Shown here piece by piece: positions 36,800 through 46,370 of a stretch of 64,000 nt of DNA. A program made the translations under genes and the position numbers. Every line of letters starts with the position of its first letter. Position 1 is the first letter of the stretch. Source of the DNA: an uncultured Lachnospiraceae bacterium (GTDB lineage: Bacteria; Bacillota; Clostridia; Lachnospirales; Lachnospiraceae); NCBI GenBank assembly GCA_945919795.1, contig CAMEJJ010000006.1, positions 1-64,000 of the forward strand, given 5' to 3'. The notes beneath the pieces are model-generated. The model had not been told where the DNA came from and ran no database searches. It saw only the letters and a list, made by a program, of their open reading frames with translations.

Positions 36800-38809
36800 T
36801 CACGATACTGCCTTTTTTAATTCATATTCTGCGCTAAACAGCTTATTTGTTCTATAAATCATTCCCACAACAATAGCTGCCATGACAAGTACTGCGATCA
36901 GTCCCCAAACAAATCCGTTTCCAATCTTACCTGTCATAATCAGTGTACCAACCTGATATACCAGAAAAGCTACTGTGTAACCTGTACCTAACTGAAGCGC
37001 AATGCCTCCCCATAACCATTTTTTGCTCTGCATTTCCGAATTCATGGCACCAAGGGCAGCAAAACAAGGTGGTGTAAATAAGTTAAACATCAGGAAAGCA
37101 AGCGCTGCCACCTTCGTAATTGCCATTGCGGATGCTACCACATTACCATCACCAACAAGTGCAAGTTCTTCCGTGTCAATAAAAGCACTCAAGCCATAGC
37201 AGACTGCCAGTGTTCCTACTACATTTTCTTTTGCAATAAAACCGGTTACCGCTGCTGCTGCAAGCTGCCATGCTGCAATACCAACGATTGGTACCAAAAT
37301 AACTGCAATCGGAGAAGCAATGGTTGCAAGGATAGAAGTACTTTCCATTCCTTCCTCTACTACCTGCAATTTCCAGTCGAAGGATTGCATAATCTGTACA
37401 ATCGTATTACATACAAGAATGATAGTTCCGGCTTTAATAATATATGCTTTTCCACGTCCAAGCATGGAAATCACAGCCCTTTTCAGGCTTGGAACCTTAT
37501 ATTCAGGTAATTCAATGATAAAGAAGGATTTTCTGAATTTATATCCGGTTATGGCATTTACTAATAAGGCTCCAAGCAAAATTAAAAGAATACCGACAAA
37601 GTACATCAGGGTTCCAACCCAGGGAGTATCCGGAAAAAATGCTCCTACAAACAATGCAATTACCGGAAGTTTTGCGCCACAGGGCATAAAGGGTGTCAGC
37701 ATGGCTGTTGCTCTTCTTTCTCTCTCATTACGGATAGTACGGCAAGCCATGATACCCGGAATGGCACATCCGGTACCGATTACCATAGGAATAACGGATT
37801 TACCGGAAAGTCCCACTCTTTTAAAAATCGGGTCTAAAACTACCGTGGCTCTTGCCATGTAACCGCAGTCTTCCAAAAGAGCAATCAGAAAATACATAAC
37901 CATAACAAGTGGCAGGAAACCTACGACCGCACCTACACCACCAATAATACCATCAACCAGCAATGACTGTAAGAACGGATTTGTGTTTTCTACCAATCCT
38001 GCTACCCATCCCTGGAAAACTTCTATCCAAGAAACCAGCCAGTCTGCAATCCATGTTCCTACAGTAGACTGGGAAATATAAAACACGCCAAACATTACCA
38101 CCGCAAAAATCGGAATACCTAGCCATGGATTTGTAAAAACCGCATCAATTTTATCCTGTCCATTCTTTTCTTTAGTTAAAACTTTTCGCTTTTCAACAAC
38201 AGATACGATAGACTTCACAAAATCAAAACGCTTTCTGTCTGCTACCTCTACTTCACTTTTATTATGCAAGTCAATATCGTCCTGCACATAGGGAGCTTTT
38301 TGCTCACATTCCTTTAAAGATGCCGCTTTTGTCACTACATCCTTTAATCCAACATGTCCGGCAGAAGTTGATACCGTTTTTATAACCGGACACCCAAGCT
38401 TTTCAGACAAAAGTGTTTCATCAATCTCGGTATCCTTTTTCTCATTAATGTCGCTCTTATTCAGGGCAACCACCACCGGGATACCAAGTTCTAAAAGCTG
38501 TGTAGTAAAAAACAAACTACGACTTAAATTTGTGGCATCCACAATGTTAATGATTACATCCGCGTTTTCATTCTTGACATAGGCACTGGTAATACTTTCT
38601 TCCGATGTAAACGGCGACATGGAGTAAGCTCCCGGTAAGTCTACCGCAATTAATTCTTCCTTTCCATCATAATATGTTTTTTTGATCCGGCTTTCTTTCT
38701 TTTCTACGGTAACTCCGGCCCAGTTTCCGACCTTCTCATTTCTTCCGGTCAGGGCATTATACATTGTCGTCTTTCCGCTGTTTGGATTTCCCGTTAATGC
38801 GATTCTCAT
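36800..38809 (-). CDS. feoB: Ferrous iron transport protein B
   Basis: A 669-aa Fe2+ transporter. An N-terminal G-domain has GNPNSGKTTMYNAL (about 7-20), DLPGAYS (about 58-64) and NKSD (about 117-120). The membrane part has the two Gate domains with GTGCAIPGIMACRTIRNERE (about 346-365) and the C-terminal core. AAGGAGG lies 7 bases before the ATG. A perfect GTTAGT-N4-ACTAAC palindrome 47 bases upstream indicates its own metal-regulated promoter, separate from feoA, which lies 229 bases away. Confidence 0.96.
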   Translation of the reverse strand: MRIALTGNPNSGKTTMYNALTGRNEKVGNWAGVTVEKKESRIKKTYYDGKEELIAVDLPGAYSMSPFTSEESITSAYVKNENADVIINIVDATNLSRSLFFTTQLLELGIPVVVALNKSDINEKKDTEIDETLLSEKLGCPVIKTVSTSAGHVGLKDVVTKAASLKECEQKAPYVQDDIDLHNKSEVEVADRKRFDFVKSIVSVVEKRKVLTKEKNGQDKIDAVFTNPWLGIPIFAVVMFGVFYISQSTVGTWIADWLVSWIEVFQGWVAGLVENTNPFLQSLLVDGIIGGVGAVVGFLPLVMVMYFLIALLEDCGYMARATVVLDPIFKRVGLSGKSVIPMVIGTGCAIPGIMACRTIRNERERRATAMLTPFMPCGAKLPVIALFVGAFFPDTPWVGTLMYFVGILLILLGALLVNAITGYKFRKSFFIIELPEYKVPSLKRAVISMLGRGKAYIIKAGTIILVCNTIVQIMQSFDWKLQVVEEGMESTSILATIASPIAVILVPIVGIAAWQLAAAAVTGFIAKENVVGTLAVCYGLSAFIDTEELALVGDGNVVASAMAITKVAALAFLMFNLFTPPCFAALGAMNSEMQSKKWLWGGIALQLGTGYTVAFLVYQVGTLIMTGKIGNGFVWGLIAVLVMAAIVVGMIYRTNKLFSAEYELKKAVS

Positions 38810-38855
38810 GACGCATCCTCCTTTTAATCATGTTCAGTTTTAATAGTAAATTTGC

Positions 38856-38871
38856 GTTAGTTTTAACTAAC
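38856..38871. promoter_or_regulatory. DtxR-type operator upstream of feoB
   Basis: GTTAGTTTTAACTAAC is a perfect 6-4-6 palindrome next to the feoB start. It matches the form of DtxR/IdeR/MntR-type boxes. Confidence 0.8.
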
Positions 38872-39038
38872 TATAATGTTTAAAAAAAAGTGATAATATC
38901 ACCTTACTCTTGTGTGTAACGTCAAATGCATACTTTTTTCCTTATATTTATATTCCTTATACTTATATTCCTTATGCTCTCGTTCCTATGCAGACATGTT
39001 TTCTGGTTTTGATTTCTGGTTTTGACCTCGGTATCTTC

Positions 39039-39251
39039 TTATATTGAAATAGCTCTTGCTAAATCTACATCAATGTTATATCTGGCATCCTTGATAGAAA
39101 CTACGCAACCGCCTTTGATATGGGAATTTACTGTAATCGGTTCTCCGCTATAACATCCCAGAGAAAAAAGGAAGGATTTCAACTCTTCATCCTCAGCTTC
39201 AATATCTTTCACAATGTATTCTTCTCCAATTTCTGCATCTGTTAAATTCAT
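39039..39251 (-). CDS. feoA: Ferrous iron transport protein A
   Basis: A 70-aa SH3-like protein that partners FeoB in the cytoplasm. The sequence after the chosen start (MNLTDAEIGEEYIVKDI) and GCVVSIKDARYNIDVDLARA fit the FeoA family. The ATG at 39251 is preferred because AAAGGTGG lies 8 bases upstream and the family starts here; a frame 48 bases longer lacks a ribosome site. Several GTTAG/CTAAC palindromes occupy the upstream region shared with the DtxR-family gene. Confidence 0.9.
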   Translation of the reverse strand: MNLTDAEIGEEYIVKDIEAEDEELKSFLFSLGCYSGEPITVNSHIKGGCVVSIKDARYNIDVDLARAISI

Positions 39252-39387
39252 ATCTTCTGCCACCTTTCCATTCATTTTCTTCAAAATTCTAACTGTCATA
39301 ATATGGATGTTAGTTCAAAAGTATTTGGCATTCGAAATTCTCCCTAATCGGGCTACTTTCTCATGTTTTCGCATTCCAAAATTATGC

Positions 39388-39405
39388 GGTTAGTTTTCTC
39401 TAACC
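39388..39405. promoter_or_regulatory. DtxR-type operator upstream of feoA
   Basis: GGTTAGTTTTCTCTAACC is an 18-base inverted repeat with perfect 6-base arms, about 137 bases upstream of the feoA start. Confidence 0.75.
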
Positions 39406-39413
39406 AAACTGAG

Positions 39414-39428
39414 TTTAGTATAACTAAC
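39414..39428. promoter_or_regulatory. Second operator-like site in the feoA/regulator region
   Basis: TTTAGTATAACTAAC has the same half-sites but a 3-base spacer, so it is an imperfect copy. Confidence 0.5.
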
Positions 39429-39528
39429 TGTCTTTGTCAAGGCATTTTATTATAGAAAATCCTTATTGATATTTTTTCTCAATAACGCTATCAAGAATAT
39501 TTTTCTCAATATTATAACCTTAATTTTG

Positions 39529-39544
39529 GTTAGCTATTTCTAAT
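39529..39544. promoter_or_regulatory. Operator-like site before the regulator gene
   Basis: GTTAGCTATTTCTAAT is a degenerate version of the GTTAGT-N4-ACTAAC palindrome, 53 bases before the regulator start, suggesting autoregulation. Confidence 0.5.
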
Positions 39545-39596
39545 TGTCTTTTCCAACCAAAAATGATATGATGTGGGAAAAGATTGGAGAGAAATT

Positions 39597-39998
39597 ATGA
39601 GTTATATCAAGCACCGTGCAGACGAATCACTCGAAGACTATTTGGAGACAATTCTTTTATTGCAAAAAAATATCGGACAGGTTCGCTCCATCGATATTGC
39701 CAATGAAATGAATTTTACGAAACCCAGTGTCAGTGTTGCCATGAAAAATCTTCGCGAAAAAGGCTACATAACCATGGCAGACAACGGATATATCACACTT
39801 ACCGAAACCGGTAGACAACGGGCTGAAGATGTCTTAGAACGGCATACTATACTTGCCGATTTACTTATGCATATCGGCGTGAGTAAAGAAACCGCTTTGA
39901 CTGATGCCTGTAAAGTTGAGCATGATTTGAGCGAGGAAAGTTTTGAAGCAATTAAACGAGCTCTCCATTCCTCTAATTTTTTATCCCATAACAGTTAA
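39597..39998 (+). CDS. DtxR/MntR-family metal-dependent transcriptional regulator
   Basis: A 133-aa regulator with an N-terminal winged helix (YLETILLLQKNIGQVRSIDI, about 15-34; recognition helix near TKPSVSVAMKNL) and a DtxR dimerisation/metal domain with ERHTILADLLMHIGVSKETA and CKVEHDLSEESFEAI. The metal ligands typical of MntR (Glu/His residues) are visible. No SH3 domain is present. GGAGAG precedes the ATG at 39597, which decides the start. It is divergent from feoA and likely binds the nearby palindromes with Fe2+ or Mn2+. Confidence 0.9.
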   Translation: MSYIKHRADESLEDYLETILLLQKNIGQVRSIDIANEMNFTKPSVSVAMKNLREKGYITMADNGYITLTETGRQRAEDVLERHTILADLLMHIGVSKETALTDACKVEHDLSEESFEAIKRALHSSNFLSHNS

Positions 39999-40192
39999 CA
40001 GTCGTCAAATTCTTCTTCGTCCAGATCAAATACAGTCCGGTAATTCTGTATGGGCATAAAAACCGCAATGCTCTGACATTTTTCATAATAACCCGCTACT
40101 TCAAACTGATATTGGACATTTTCGTACTTTTCATCCAGTGTAATAACATCTCCTACTGCCAGATCGTATATTACCTCGTCCAGTCCTTTCAA
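39995..40192 (-). CDS. Small acidic hypothetical protein in the iron locus
   Basis: A 65-aa soluble protein (DLAVGDVITLDEKYENVQY near 10-28) with an acidic end (DLDEEEFDDC). It overlaps the convergent regulator gene by 4 bases. The frame starts at TTG (40192); no good ribosome site is visible and the true start may differ. A perfect GTTAGT-N4-ACTAAC palindrome lies 64 bases upstream, so it probably belongs to the same metal regulon. The fold suggests a small beta-barrel; I do not recognise the family. Confidence 0.6.
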   Translation of the reverse strand: MKGLDEVIYDLAVGDVITLDEKYENVQYQFEVAGYYEKCQSIAVFMPIQNYRTVFDLDEEEFDDC

Positions 40193-40255
40193 ATCAATAC
40201 ATATCAGTAATACAACTCCGAATAACTACTTGTTTTAGTGCAGTATTATATTTTA

Positions 40256-40271
40256 GTTAGTTTTCACTAAC
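40256..40271. promoter_or_regulatory. DtxR-type operator upstream of the small acidic gene
   Basis: GTTAGTTTTCACTAAC is a perfect 6-4-6 palindrome with the same arms as the feoB site. Confidence 0.8.
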
Positions 40272-40391
40272 CCATTCTATCATCCGCTTTTTGTTATGTA
40301 CAGATATCTACTTGATAATATTTCTCAATAGGATTATCCATGCATATTCGTAAAAGCAATCATGCAAGAACATAATTGGTAAAAAGGAGGT

Positions 40392-40424
40392 AAAAAAAAG
40401 CCTTGTGAATTTATCACAAGACTC
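40392..40424 (-). terminator. Terminator after the HPt gene
   Basis: On the minus strand CTTGTGA pairs with TCACAAG, followed by eight T residues. Confidence 0.85.
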
Positions 40425-40488
40425 TCTTTCAAATATATTTTCACATTTACAGCTTTTTGTAATCATTTCTTCCATCTATGACCGTTCT

Positions 40489-40869
40489 CTAATCGTTCTT
40501 TTCCGCTCCCTTTAACCTGCAAATAGCATTTGCTACAATCCTATAATCTATAGAGACCTGTTGCCACAACTGCTCACATTTCTCCTCGTCTACAGGCTCA
40601 CTCTCCCATTTACGCAATAACTCTGTCAAAGCACTTGTCGATTCACTTAAACGATCAAAAGCAAAATTCTGACTGAGACCTTTCAAGGTATGTACCATCC
40701 GAAATGCCATACCGTAGTCTTTCTGTTCCATTGCTCTCAAAAGTTTTTCATAAGTATCATCATCTAAAAATTTGATTACCAGTCGTTGTATTAACTCTTC
40801 TTTTATCAGACGCGCTTTAACATCCTGATAATTCCCTTCACACGCAAAATAAAACTCTTGTAAATCCAT
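40489..40869 (-). CDS. Orphan HPt (histidine phosphotransfer) protein
   Basis: A 126-aa four-helix protein with the HPt motif AFRMVHTLKGLSQNFAF, where the His before TLKG is the phospho-acceptor. GGGAG is 8 bases before the ATG at 40869, preferred to an in-frame start 18 bases earlier. No kinase or regulator is adjacent. It could relay phosphate between a hybrid kinase and a receiver, for example the protein at 8504-10120, but that pairing is only an inference. Confidence 0.88.
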   Translation of the reverse strand: MDLQEFYFACEGNYQDVKARLIKEELIQRLVIKFLDDDTYEKLLRAMEQKDYGMAFRMVHTLKGLSQNFAFDRLSESTSALTELLRKWESEPVDEEKCEQLWQQVSIDYRIVANAICRLKGAEKND

Positions 40870-41039
40870 CCGTTTTCTCCCTTGCATATTATAAAGGAAA
40901 ATCTTTCCGTCGCATTGTGCTTCAATTCATTCCTTTATTTTCATTTTATTTTATCAATTTTTCTGTATTTATTCAATAAACCGTTTTTGTCATGTTCATG
41001 TTTGAAATTAATTCTGAATTTTTACAATCATGTCACTAT

Positions 41040-41237
41040 TCATTCAAGTCCTATCTTTCCTATTTCAATGGCATTTACCGGACAGCTTTGTGCAGCTTCT
41101 TTTGCAGCATCCTCCTGTTCCGGTAATATTTCGCCATCTGCAAGCGCTACGTTCTCATCTGTCATTTGAAACACCTCCGGACAAATGCTCGCACACAACC
41201 CACAGCCGATACAATTTTCATTTACATATGCAGTCAT
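41040..41237 (-). CDS. Single-cluster 4Fe-4S ferredoxin
   Basis: A 65-aa electron carrier. The cluster ligands are C-x2-C-x2-C in CIGCGLC (about 9-15) plus the distal Cys in SCPVNAIEI; the second cluster of clostridial 2[4Fe-4S] ferredoxins is absent. An additional Cys (ASICP) may form a disulfide, as in other single-cluster ferredoxins. AGGAG precedes the ATG at 41237. It is divergent from the CmpB-like gene and monocistronic. Confidence 0.92.
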   Translation of the reverse strand: MTAYVNENCIGCGLCASICPEVFQMTDENVALADGEILPEQEDAAKEAAQSCPVNAIEIGKIGLE

Positions 41238-41361
41238 AAATTTGCTCCTATTACAATATATTTTCATTTATATTCTTTACAGTCGGCACAAAATTATCCA
41301 TTTTCATAACATAATTCTTCTGAAAAAAGGCAGACTAAATCATGTGATTGGAGGTGACAAC

Positions 41362-41838
41362 ATGAAAATCATCAAACACTTTTTTCAAAAAATCATGTTA
41401 TTTGTATTATGCGGCTATATCTACTGTTTTATCGAATTAATCTATAGAGATTACACACACATATCCATGTTTCTGCTAAGTGGCTTTCTGGGTGTATACT
41501 GCATTAATCTTCCTCATTATTTATACCGTCATAAACCGGACTATTTTGAACGGGTATTAAGTTCTACCGTTTTGTGTACCCTTGGAGAAGGCATCACCGG
41601 ATTAATTGTGAATGTCTACTTGGAACTGAACGTCTGGGATTACAGCAACCTGCCCTTCACTTTCTTCTGGGGCCAGTGTAATGCATTTTTCGTACTTGCT
41701 TGGGCATTCATTATCGGTATTGTCGGAATCTTTTTTTGCGATGGTTACTGGTACTATATCTGTAAATACAAAGAGCAGCCCTATTACAAAATCTTTGGAA
41801 AAGAATTTTTGAGACTGCCCAAAAGAAAAAATGGATAA
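41362..41838 (+). CDS. CmpB-like putative ABC transporter permease
   Basis: A 158-aa membrane protein with about four helices, resembling the ABC_trans_CmpB family (LPFTFFWGQCNAFFVLAWAF near 105-124 is the typical region). GAGGTGAC lies just before the ATG at 41362, which fixes the start. The family is annotated as a transporter permease, but no ATPase is adjacent here and its role is uncertain. It is convergent with the second chemoreceptor gene. Confidence 0.8.
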   Translation: MKIIKHFFQKIMLFVLCGYIYCFIELIYRDYTHISMFLLSGFLGVYCINLPHYLYRHKPDYFERVLSSTVLCTLGEGITGLIVNVYLELNVWDYSNLPFTFFWGQCNAFFVLAWAFIIGIVGIFFCDGYWYYICKYKEQPYYKIFGKEFLRLPKRKNG

Positions 41839-41856
41839 ATTGCTATTAACGCATAC

Positions 41857-41887
41857 GAACCAGTTTTCGCGAGAGGAAAACTGGTTC
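41857..41887. terminator. Perfect hairpin between convergent genes
   Basis: GAACCAGTTTTC pairs with GAAAACTGGTTC (12 bp, loop of 7). No strong T run follows on either side, but the position between two convergent stops supports a shared terminator. Confidence 0.65.
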
Positions 41888-41896
41888 ATATTAATA

Positions 41897-43468
41897 TTAC
41901 TGCTCTATCTTAAATTCTGAAATACTTTCTACCAATTCTTTTGCCTGACCGGTCATCGATTTACAATGTTCTGTAATATTATTCATTAATGCTGCTAATT
42001 CTTCGGAATTGGCTGTAACTTCTTCAGTCGCTGCGGCTGTTCCTTCGGCACCTTTTTCAATATTATCAATTTGTCCTGAGATACTTTGAATTAAATGGCT
42101 CAAATTATCTGTTAATTTTGTCACACTCTCAAGCTCATCTCCGGTAGATTTTATTCCTGAAAATACAGTTTCAAAAGAATTTATCACTTGACCTGTATAA
42201 GTCAAATTATCCTGATTGCTATTGACAATAATGTCAATAAATTCACCGCACTCAGCAAAATCATCTGTCAAGACAGAAATAATTTCCTTTATATTACCAA
42301 GCTCTGCCGAAGTATTCTCAGCAAGTCCTTTTATACTGCCTGCAACAACAGCAAACCCTTTACCGGCTTCTCCCGCTCTTGCAGCTTCAATAGATGCATT
42401 AAGTGATAATAAATTGGTCTGAGCAGCTATTTCTTCAATTACTTTCAAAATATCTGCCATTTTGCTAATAGCTGTATTGGTCTCGCTAATCTTGGTGGCT
42501 ATATTTGAAATTTGTTCAGTCATTTGAGAGCTGCCACTTGACATTGTTTCAATTTTTAACTTCATTTCATTACTGGAAGTACCAAGCTGTTCAACACATT
42601 CATTGATATTTACTACTGCATGATTGATACTTTTTCCGTCTTCAACCATCATATCAATACTATTTACAATTTCACTTACAGCTCCTGCCTGATTCGTTGC
42701 ATCCGCCGCCACACTTTCTATTGCATTTGCCACCTGATTTGTTGCTTCCATAGCACTGGATGTCATAGAACTTATATCTTCGGAAGAGGTCATAATCTTA
42801 GAGCTTGCATCAGCAACCTTTGTAACTACTCCATTTAGATTCATGACCATATTTCCTACTGAGTTATTCATAGCAGCAATTTCATCTTTTCCGTTGATAA
42901 CATCTACTCTGCAAGTCAAATCACCATCTGCGATATTCTTAATTGTTTCACTCGACTTAATAATCGGTTTTACCACTTTATTAACAATGAAAAGAAGCAC
43001 TACTATTATGACTAATATATTTATTACTGCTAATCCAATAATAATCAAACTCATTTTACGTTCAAGTTCTACAATATCTGCCCTGGGCCTGCCTGCAAAA
43101 AGCATACCGCCATCAATAGGTTTATAATAACCCATATAATCTATCCCATTAATAACGACATCTCTTGTAGAATATTCCTGACCGTCATTTAACACGATCT
43201 GTATTACTTCATCACTGGCTTTTGTACCTACCGCACCTTCAATCGAACTCTCTATTCGCGTATCGCCTTCAAATACCGTCATATCAATATCATTTTCTTT
43301 AAAGGCATATACATCACCATTAAAACCTTCCACAGCAATTTCTAACATTTTTAAATTATCTTCGACTTTAGAATCACTTGCTATGAATATGGTTATCATA
43401 GCCAATATTGTGCTCATTAATATTAATGGTACTAAAACTAATAATAAGATTTTTTGTTTAAACTTCAT
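41897..43468 (-). CDS. Methyl-accepting chemotaxis protein
   Basis: A 523-aa chemoreceptor. Membrane helices at about 8-30 and 140-165 enclose a short periplasmic-type sensor of about 105 residues (single-Cache-like; [20 protein letters not shown] near its end). HAMP (about 168-220) and a signalling domain follow, with the tip [20 protein letters not shown] (about 345-364). AAAGGGGTG precedes the ATG. It is a single-gene unit with an extended -10 promoter and a leader hairpin. Confidence 0.93.
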   Translation of the reverse strand: MKFKQKILLLVLVPLILMSTILAMITIFIASDSKVEDNLKMLEIAVEGFNGDVYAFKENDIDMTVFEGDTRIESSIEGAVGTKASDEVIQIVLNDGQEYSTRDVVINGIDYMGYYKPIDGGMLFAGRPRADIVELERKMSLIIIGLAVINILVIIVVLLFIVNKVVKPIIKSSETIKNIADGDLTCRVDVINGKDEIAAMNNSVGNMVMNLNGVVTKVADASSKIMTSSEDISSMTSSAMEATNQVANAIESVAADATNQAGAVSEIVNSIDMMVEDGKSINHAVVNINECVEQLGTSSNEMKLKIETMSSGSSQMTEQISNIATKISETNTAISKMADILKVIEEIAAQTNLLSLNASIEAARAGEAGKGFAVVAGSIKGLAENTSAELGNIKEIISVLTDDFAECGEFIDIIVNSNQDNLTYTGQVINSFETVFSGIKSTGDELESVTKLTDNLSHLIQSISGQIDNIEKGAEGTAAATEEVTANSEELAALMNNITEHCKSMTGQAKELVESISEFKIEQ

Positions 43469-43496
43469 AACAAATCACACCCCTTTTAACATAAAT

Positions 43497-43559
43497 ATGG
43501 CATTTGTAAGATGCCATGACCTACGGCCCCTTTACCGTATAATTGTAATTATTATATCA
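43497..43559 (-). promoter_or_regulatory. Promoter and leader hairpin of the second chemoreceptor gene
   Basis: On the minus strand the extended -10 TGATATAAT is at 43559-43551. Downstream, ATGGCAT pairs with ATGCCAT (43517-43497, 7-base loop). The hairpin lacks the GGGTC/GACCC frame of the first chemoreceptor leader. Confidence 0.5.
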
Positions 43560-43611
43560 CAAATTGTAGAATCAAAAAAGAGAGAAAATCTAGGTCTTCT
43601 CCCCGTTTTTC

Positions 43612-45654
43612 TCATTCATCTTCTTTTAACCAGATTTCCTTTGCAATGGCAAGAAGATCCAAATCGATTTTCCCAAGCTCTGCCTCTTCACTTAAAATGT
43701 TAAAAGCAACTTTGACGGGCTTCGGTTTTTTATACGGGCGGTCATCCGCAATCAACGAATCATAGATGTCCATAATCGTAAGAATTCGCGTCATAACATC
43801 CAGCTTATCCTCACCAATTCCGTTCGGATACCCCTTTGCATTTAATAGTTCGTGATGATTTGACGCCATTGCCCTTACATCCTGATAATCCTTTCCAAAA
43901 TGCATATGGCTCAGAATTTTATCCGTATATACAACATGACTCTGCATAATGGTTCGCTCATGCTCTGAAAGTGTTCCCGCCTTAATATGTAAATCATCCC
44001 ATTCTTCAGTTGTCAGGTAGGGTATTTTTTCTCCATCCGGCGAAACATATTCTGTCTTCCCGATATGGTCAATCATTTCCCATTCATCATCTTTTAACGG
44101 ACGGCCACAGTTAAATCCACCAAGTTTTTCTAAAAAGGCTTGAATCTCTGCAATCCGTTCATCTGCTTCTTTGCGGGGAAGTGCACCCGTAAGCGCATCA
44201 TTTTCAAGCTTTAAGGAGATCATTTCCAGTCTTGCACGCAAGGGAGCTTCCAGATGTCCAAGTTTTGTCGGCTTATCCATGACTTCCAAAGGAACATCCA
44301 TTTTTCCTATATCATGCAACATCGCTGCAAGGTACATCTGATTTTTATCTTTTTTAGAAAAATGAAGTTCCGTTCTTTTTTCTTTATGCATCCTGTTTAT
44401 ATAATCCAGCATCTGAAGCGAACGCTTTGCCACATTTTTTGTATGATTGGCATTATATGGAGTTCTACCTTCAATGGCTTCCGCCATACAATCAGCCATG
44501 GAGAAAAGCATCTTTTGCATCTCATCGGCACGTTCCTTTTGAAGACCGACATATCGGATAAGCAGAAAAACAAAGAATGCTACAACAGCGGCTATCGGCA
44601 CATATAATACCGAAAAGCGGACACCCGATATTCGGAAAACAAGCAATGCACACAAAGGGTACAAAATGGTCATTCCCAATGTTGCAAATAGCTTCGTCCG
44701 TACCCTGCACTTTCTTATCAGAATACTGAATAAGCCTATTAAAATTGACGCAACAAGTACCTCCGTCCAAACCGGAGCGGGATAAATACGTCTGTTTGTC
44801 GCAAAGGCCCAGGCAGCATTCGCATGACACTCTACCCCATACATTTCAGCTGCGTGATTAATCGGTACACGATAGGAATCAAGCATTCCCTCTTCATGTG
44901 CACCGACAAGCACAATACTGTCCGCAAAATATCCGATAGGAACACTCCCATCCAATACCTTCGACATGGAAATCGTTTCAAAATCACCGGGATTGCCGCT
45001 ATACTGAATTTCAACAACGGACGGAAGATCCGAAAGCTGTTCTTTTCCACAGATACTCTCTGCTATCTGAAAAGAAAAACTTTTGTATAAGACACCTTCC
45101 GATGATACCGTCGTATATACCTTGCGGACATATCCGTCTTCATCCAATATGATATTTGTAAAGCCTGAACGGGATACTGCATCCAATTCTTCAAATGCAG
45201 TCGTTTCACCTGTAATACTGCTTTCCAATGCATAACCTTTTTGTGTCTCCACAATCCGGCAATCACTTTCCAGTTTGGATGCAAACAGGACATTTTCCGC
45301 CTTTTTTACAGAATCGACAAGTGCTTTATCACCTTCCGAATAATTTGTCCCCGTAAAAATCACATCCATTCCAATCAGGCATGGACTATTTTGCGGGTCT
45401 TTATTTAATATTCCGATTAAATCTGCAAAAATTTGCCTGTCCCAATCCGAATAGGGACCAAGCTCCGATAACGTTGTCTCGTCAATAGCAATAATCTTAA
45501 TCTGATTTGGAATCGCATCCGGCTCTTGAAATAAAGAATCCTCTGCAATAACTTCCAATTCTTTGGGTATTTTAAAAACGATAATAAATACTGTAAATAA
45601 GATAAGAAAAATGTTCGGCAAAATGCTCAAAAAGATATTTTTGGTTTTACTCAC
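43612..45654 (-). CDS. CHASE2 sensor with HD-GYP phosphodiesterase domain
   Basis: A 680-aa membrane protein. A first helix (about 8-28) leads to an extracytoplasmic CHASE2 domain (about 35-290; IKIIAIDETTLSELGPYSDW), three helices (about 295-370), and an HD-GYP domain. Catalytic motifs are AAMLHDIGKMDVPLEV (HD near 446) and ASNHHELLNAKGYPNGIG (HH and GYP near 600). It should degrade cyclic-di-GMP in response to an external cue. The start is GTG with AAGGGAGA upstream. An insert of about 70 residues lies inside the HD domain. Confidence 0.92.
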   Translation of the reverse strand: MSKTKNIFLSILPNIFLILFTVFIIVFKIPKELEVIAEDSLFQEPDAIPNQIKIIAIDETTLSELGPYSDWDRQIFADLIGILNKDPQNSPCLIGMDVIFTGTNYSEGDKALVDSVKKAENVLFASKLESDCRIVETQKGYALESSITGETTAFEELDAVSRSGFTNIILDEDGYVRKVYTTVSSEGVLYKSFSFQIAESICGKEQLSDLPSVVEIQYSGNPGDFETISMSKVLDGSVPIGYFADSIVLVGAHEEGMLDSYRVPINHAAEMYGVECHANAAWAFATNRRIYPAPVWTEVLVASILIGLFSILIRKCRVRTKLFATLGMTILYPLCALLVFRISGVRFSVLYVPIAAVVAFFVFLLIRYVGLQKERADEMQKMLFSMADCMAEAIEGRTPYNANHTKNVAKRSLQMLDYINRMHKEKRTELHFSKKDKNQMYLAAMLHDIGKMDVPLEVMDKPTKLGHLEAPLRARLEMISLKLENDALTGALPRKEADERIAEIQAFLEKLGGFNCGRPLKDDEWEMIDHIGKTEYVSPDGEKIPYLTTEEWDDLHIKAGTLSEHERTIMQSHVVYTDKILSHMHFGKDYQDVRAMASNHHELLNAKGYPNGIGEDKLDVMTRILTIMDIYDSLIADDRPYKKPKPVKVAFNILSEEAELGKIDLDLLAIAKEIWLKEDE

Positions 45655-46298
45655 AGATAACTCTCCCTTATAGAAAAAAGTATATCATAAAATTAATCCT
45701 TTTTGATTATTATATAGTTTATTATCGTTTTTTCAATATCTATTCTTCGAAAAGTATAGTTTTTTCAATATGTATTCTATCTTCATTTCTGAAATTGGAC
45801 CTATAGTTTTTCCGACTGCAGGCCCAAATCGACGCCTTACCATGCCTTGGGGCTACAACTTCTTTCTGTACATCAGCTCAAATCCAGCACTTAAAAGAGT
45901 ATTCAAAAAACAGGGCTGCCACACTATAATTTCAGGCCCTATAGCTTTGCGTCATACTCTTTCGAGCATTTTGCCGAATATCATTTTTACTGCATATTGA
46001 TGTAATGCGCAATAAACTGTTCAATAATGTATCATAGATACACACGAGAAAACAAGTCTTGAAATAAAGATAATTCGACGACCGAAGCGCTATCGTTGTT
46101 GCAAAACCGTAGCCTGAAATCATTGAATATAAAAAAAGTAACTGTCCAAGTTATAATCCCATGATAAATACTTATCTTCTTAAATACTTCATCCTGTTTT
46201 AAAGGTTCGAATGCACTTCCTTGCAATTTTGTTTTATCAAATAATCTCTTTTCTCCATTTTCAAATGTAACAAGGATTTATTGTAATATTCCTTTGTC
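45655..46298. other. Gene-free region with repeat-like fragments
   Basis: No supportable gene. A 20-base sequence, GTTTTTTCAATAT[C/G]TATTCT, occurs at 45727-45746 and 45759-45778. From 45795 to 45955 there are fragments such as TTGGACCTATAG, TTGGGGCTACAACTTC and GGCCCTATAGCTTTGCGTCA that recall the 54-bp repeat family but lack its regular period. The remainder shows nothing recognisable. Confidence 0.4.
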
Positions 46299-46327
46299 TT
46301 GAAAAAGAGAATAAAATACTATACAAT
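46299..46327 (+). promoter_or_regulatory. Promoter of the inositol-phosphatase-like gene
   Basis: TTGAAA (46299-46304), 17-base spacer, TACAAT (46322-46327), 44 bases before the start codon. Confidence 0.75.
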
Positions 46328-46370
46328 GTAACAGACTTTAATAAAAGAAGAAAACAGGCAGGAAATGCAT

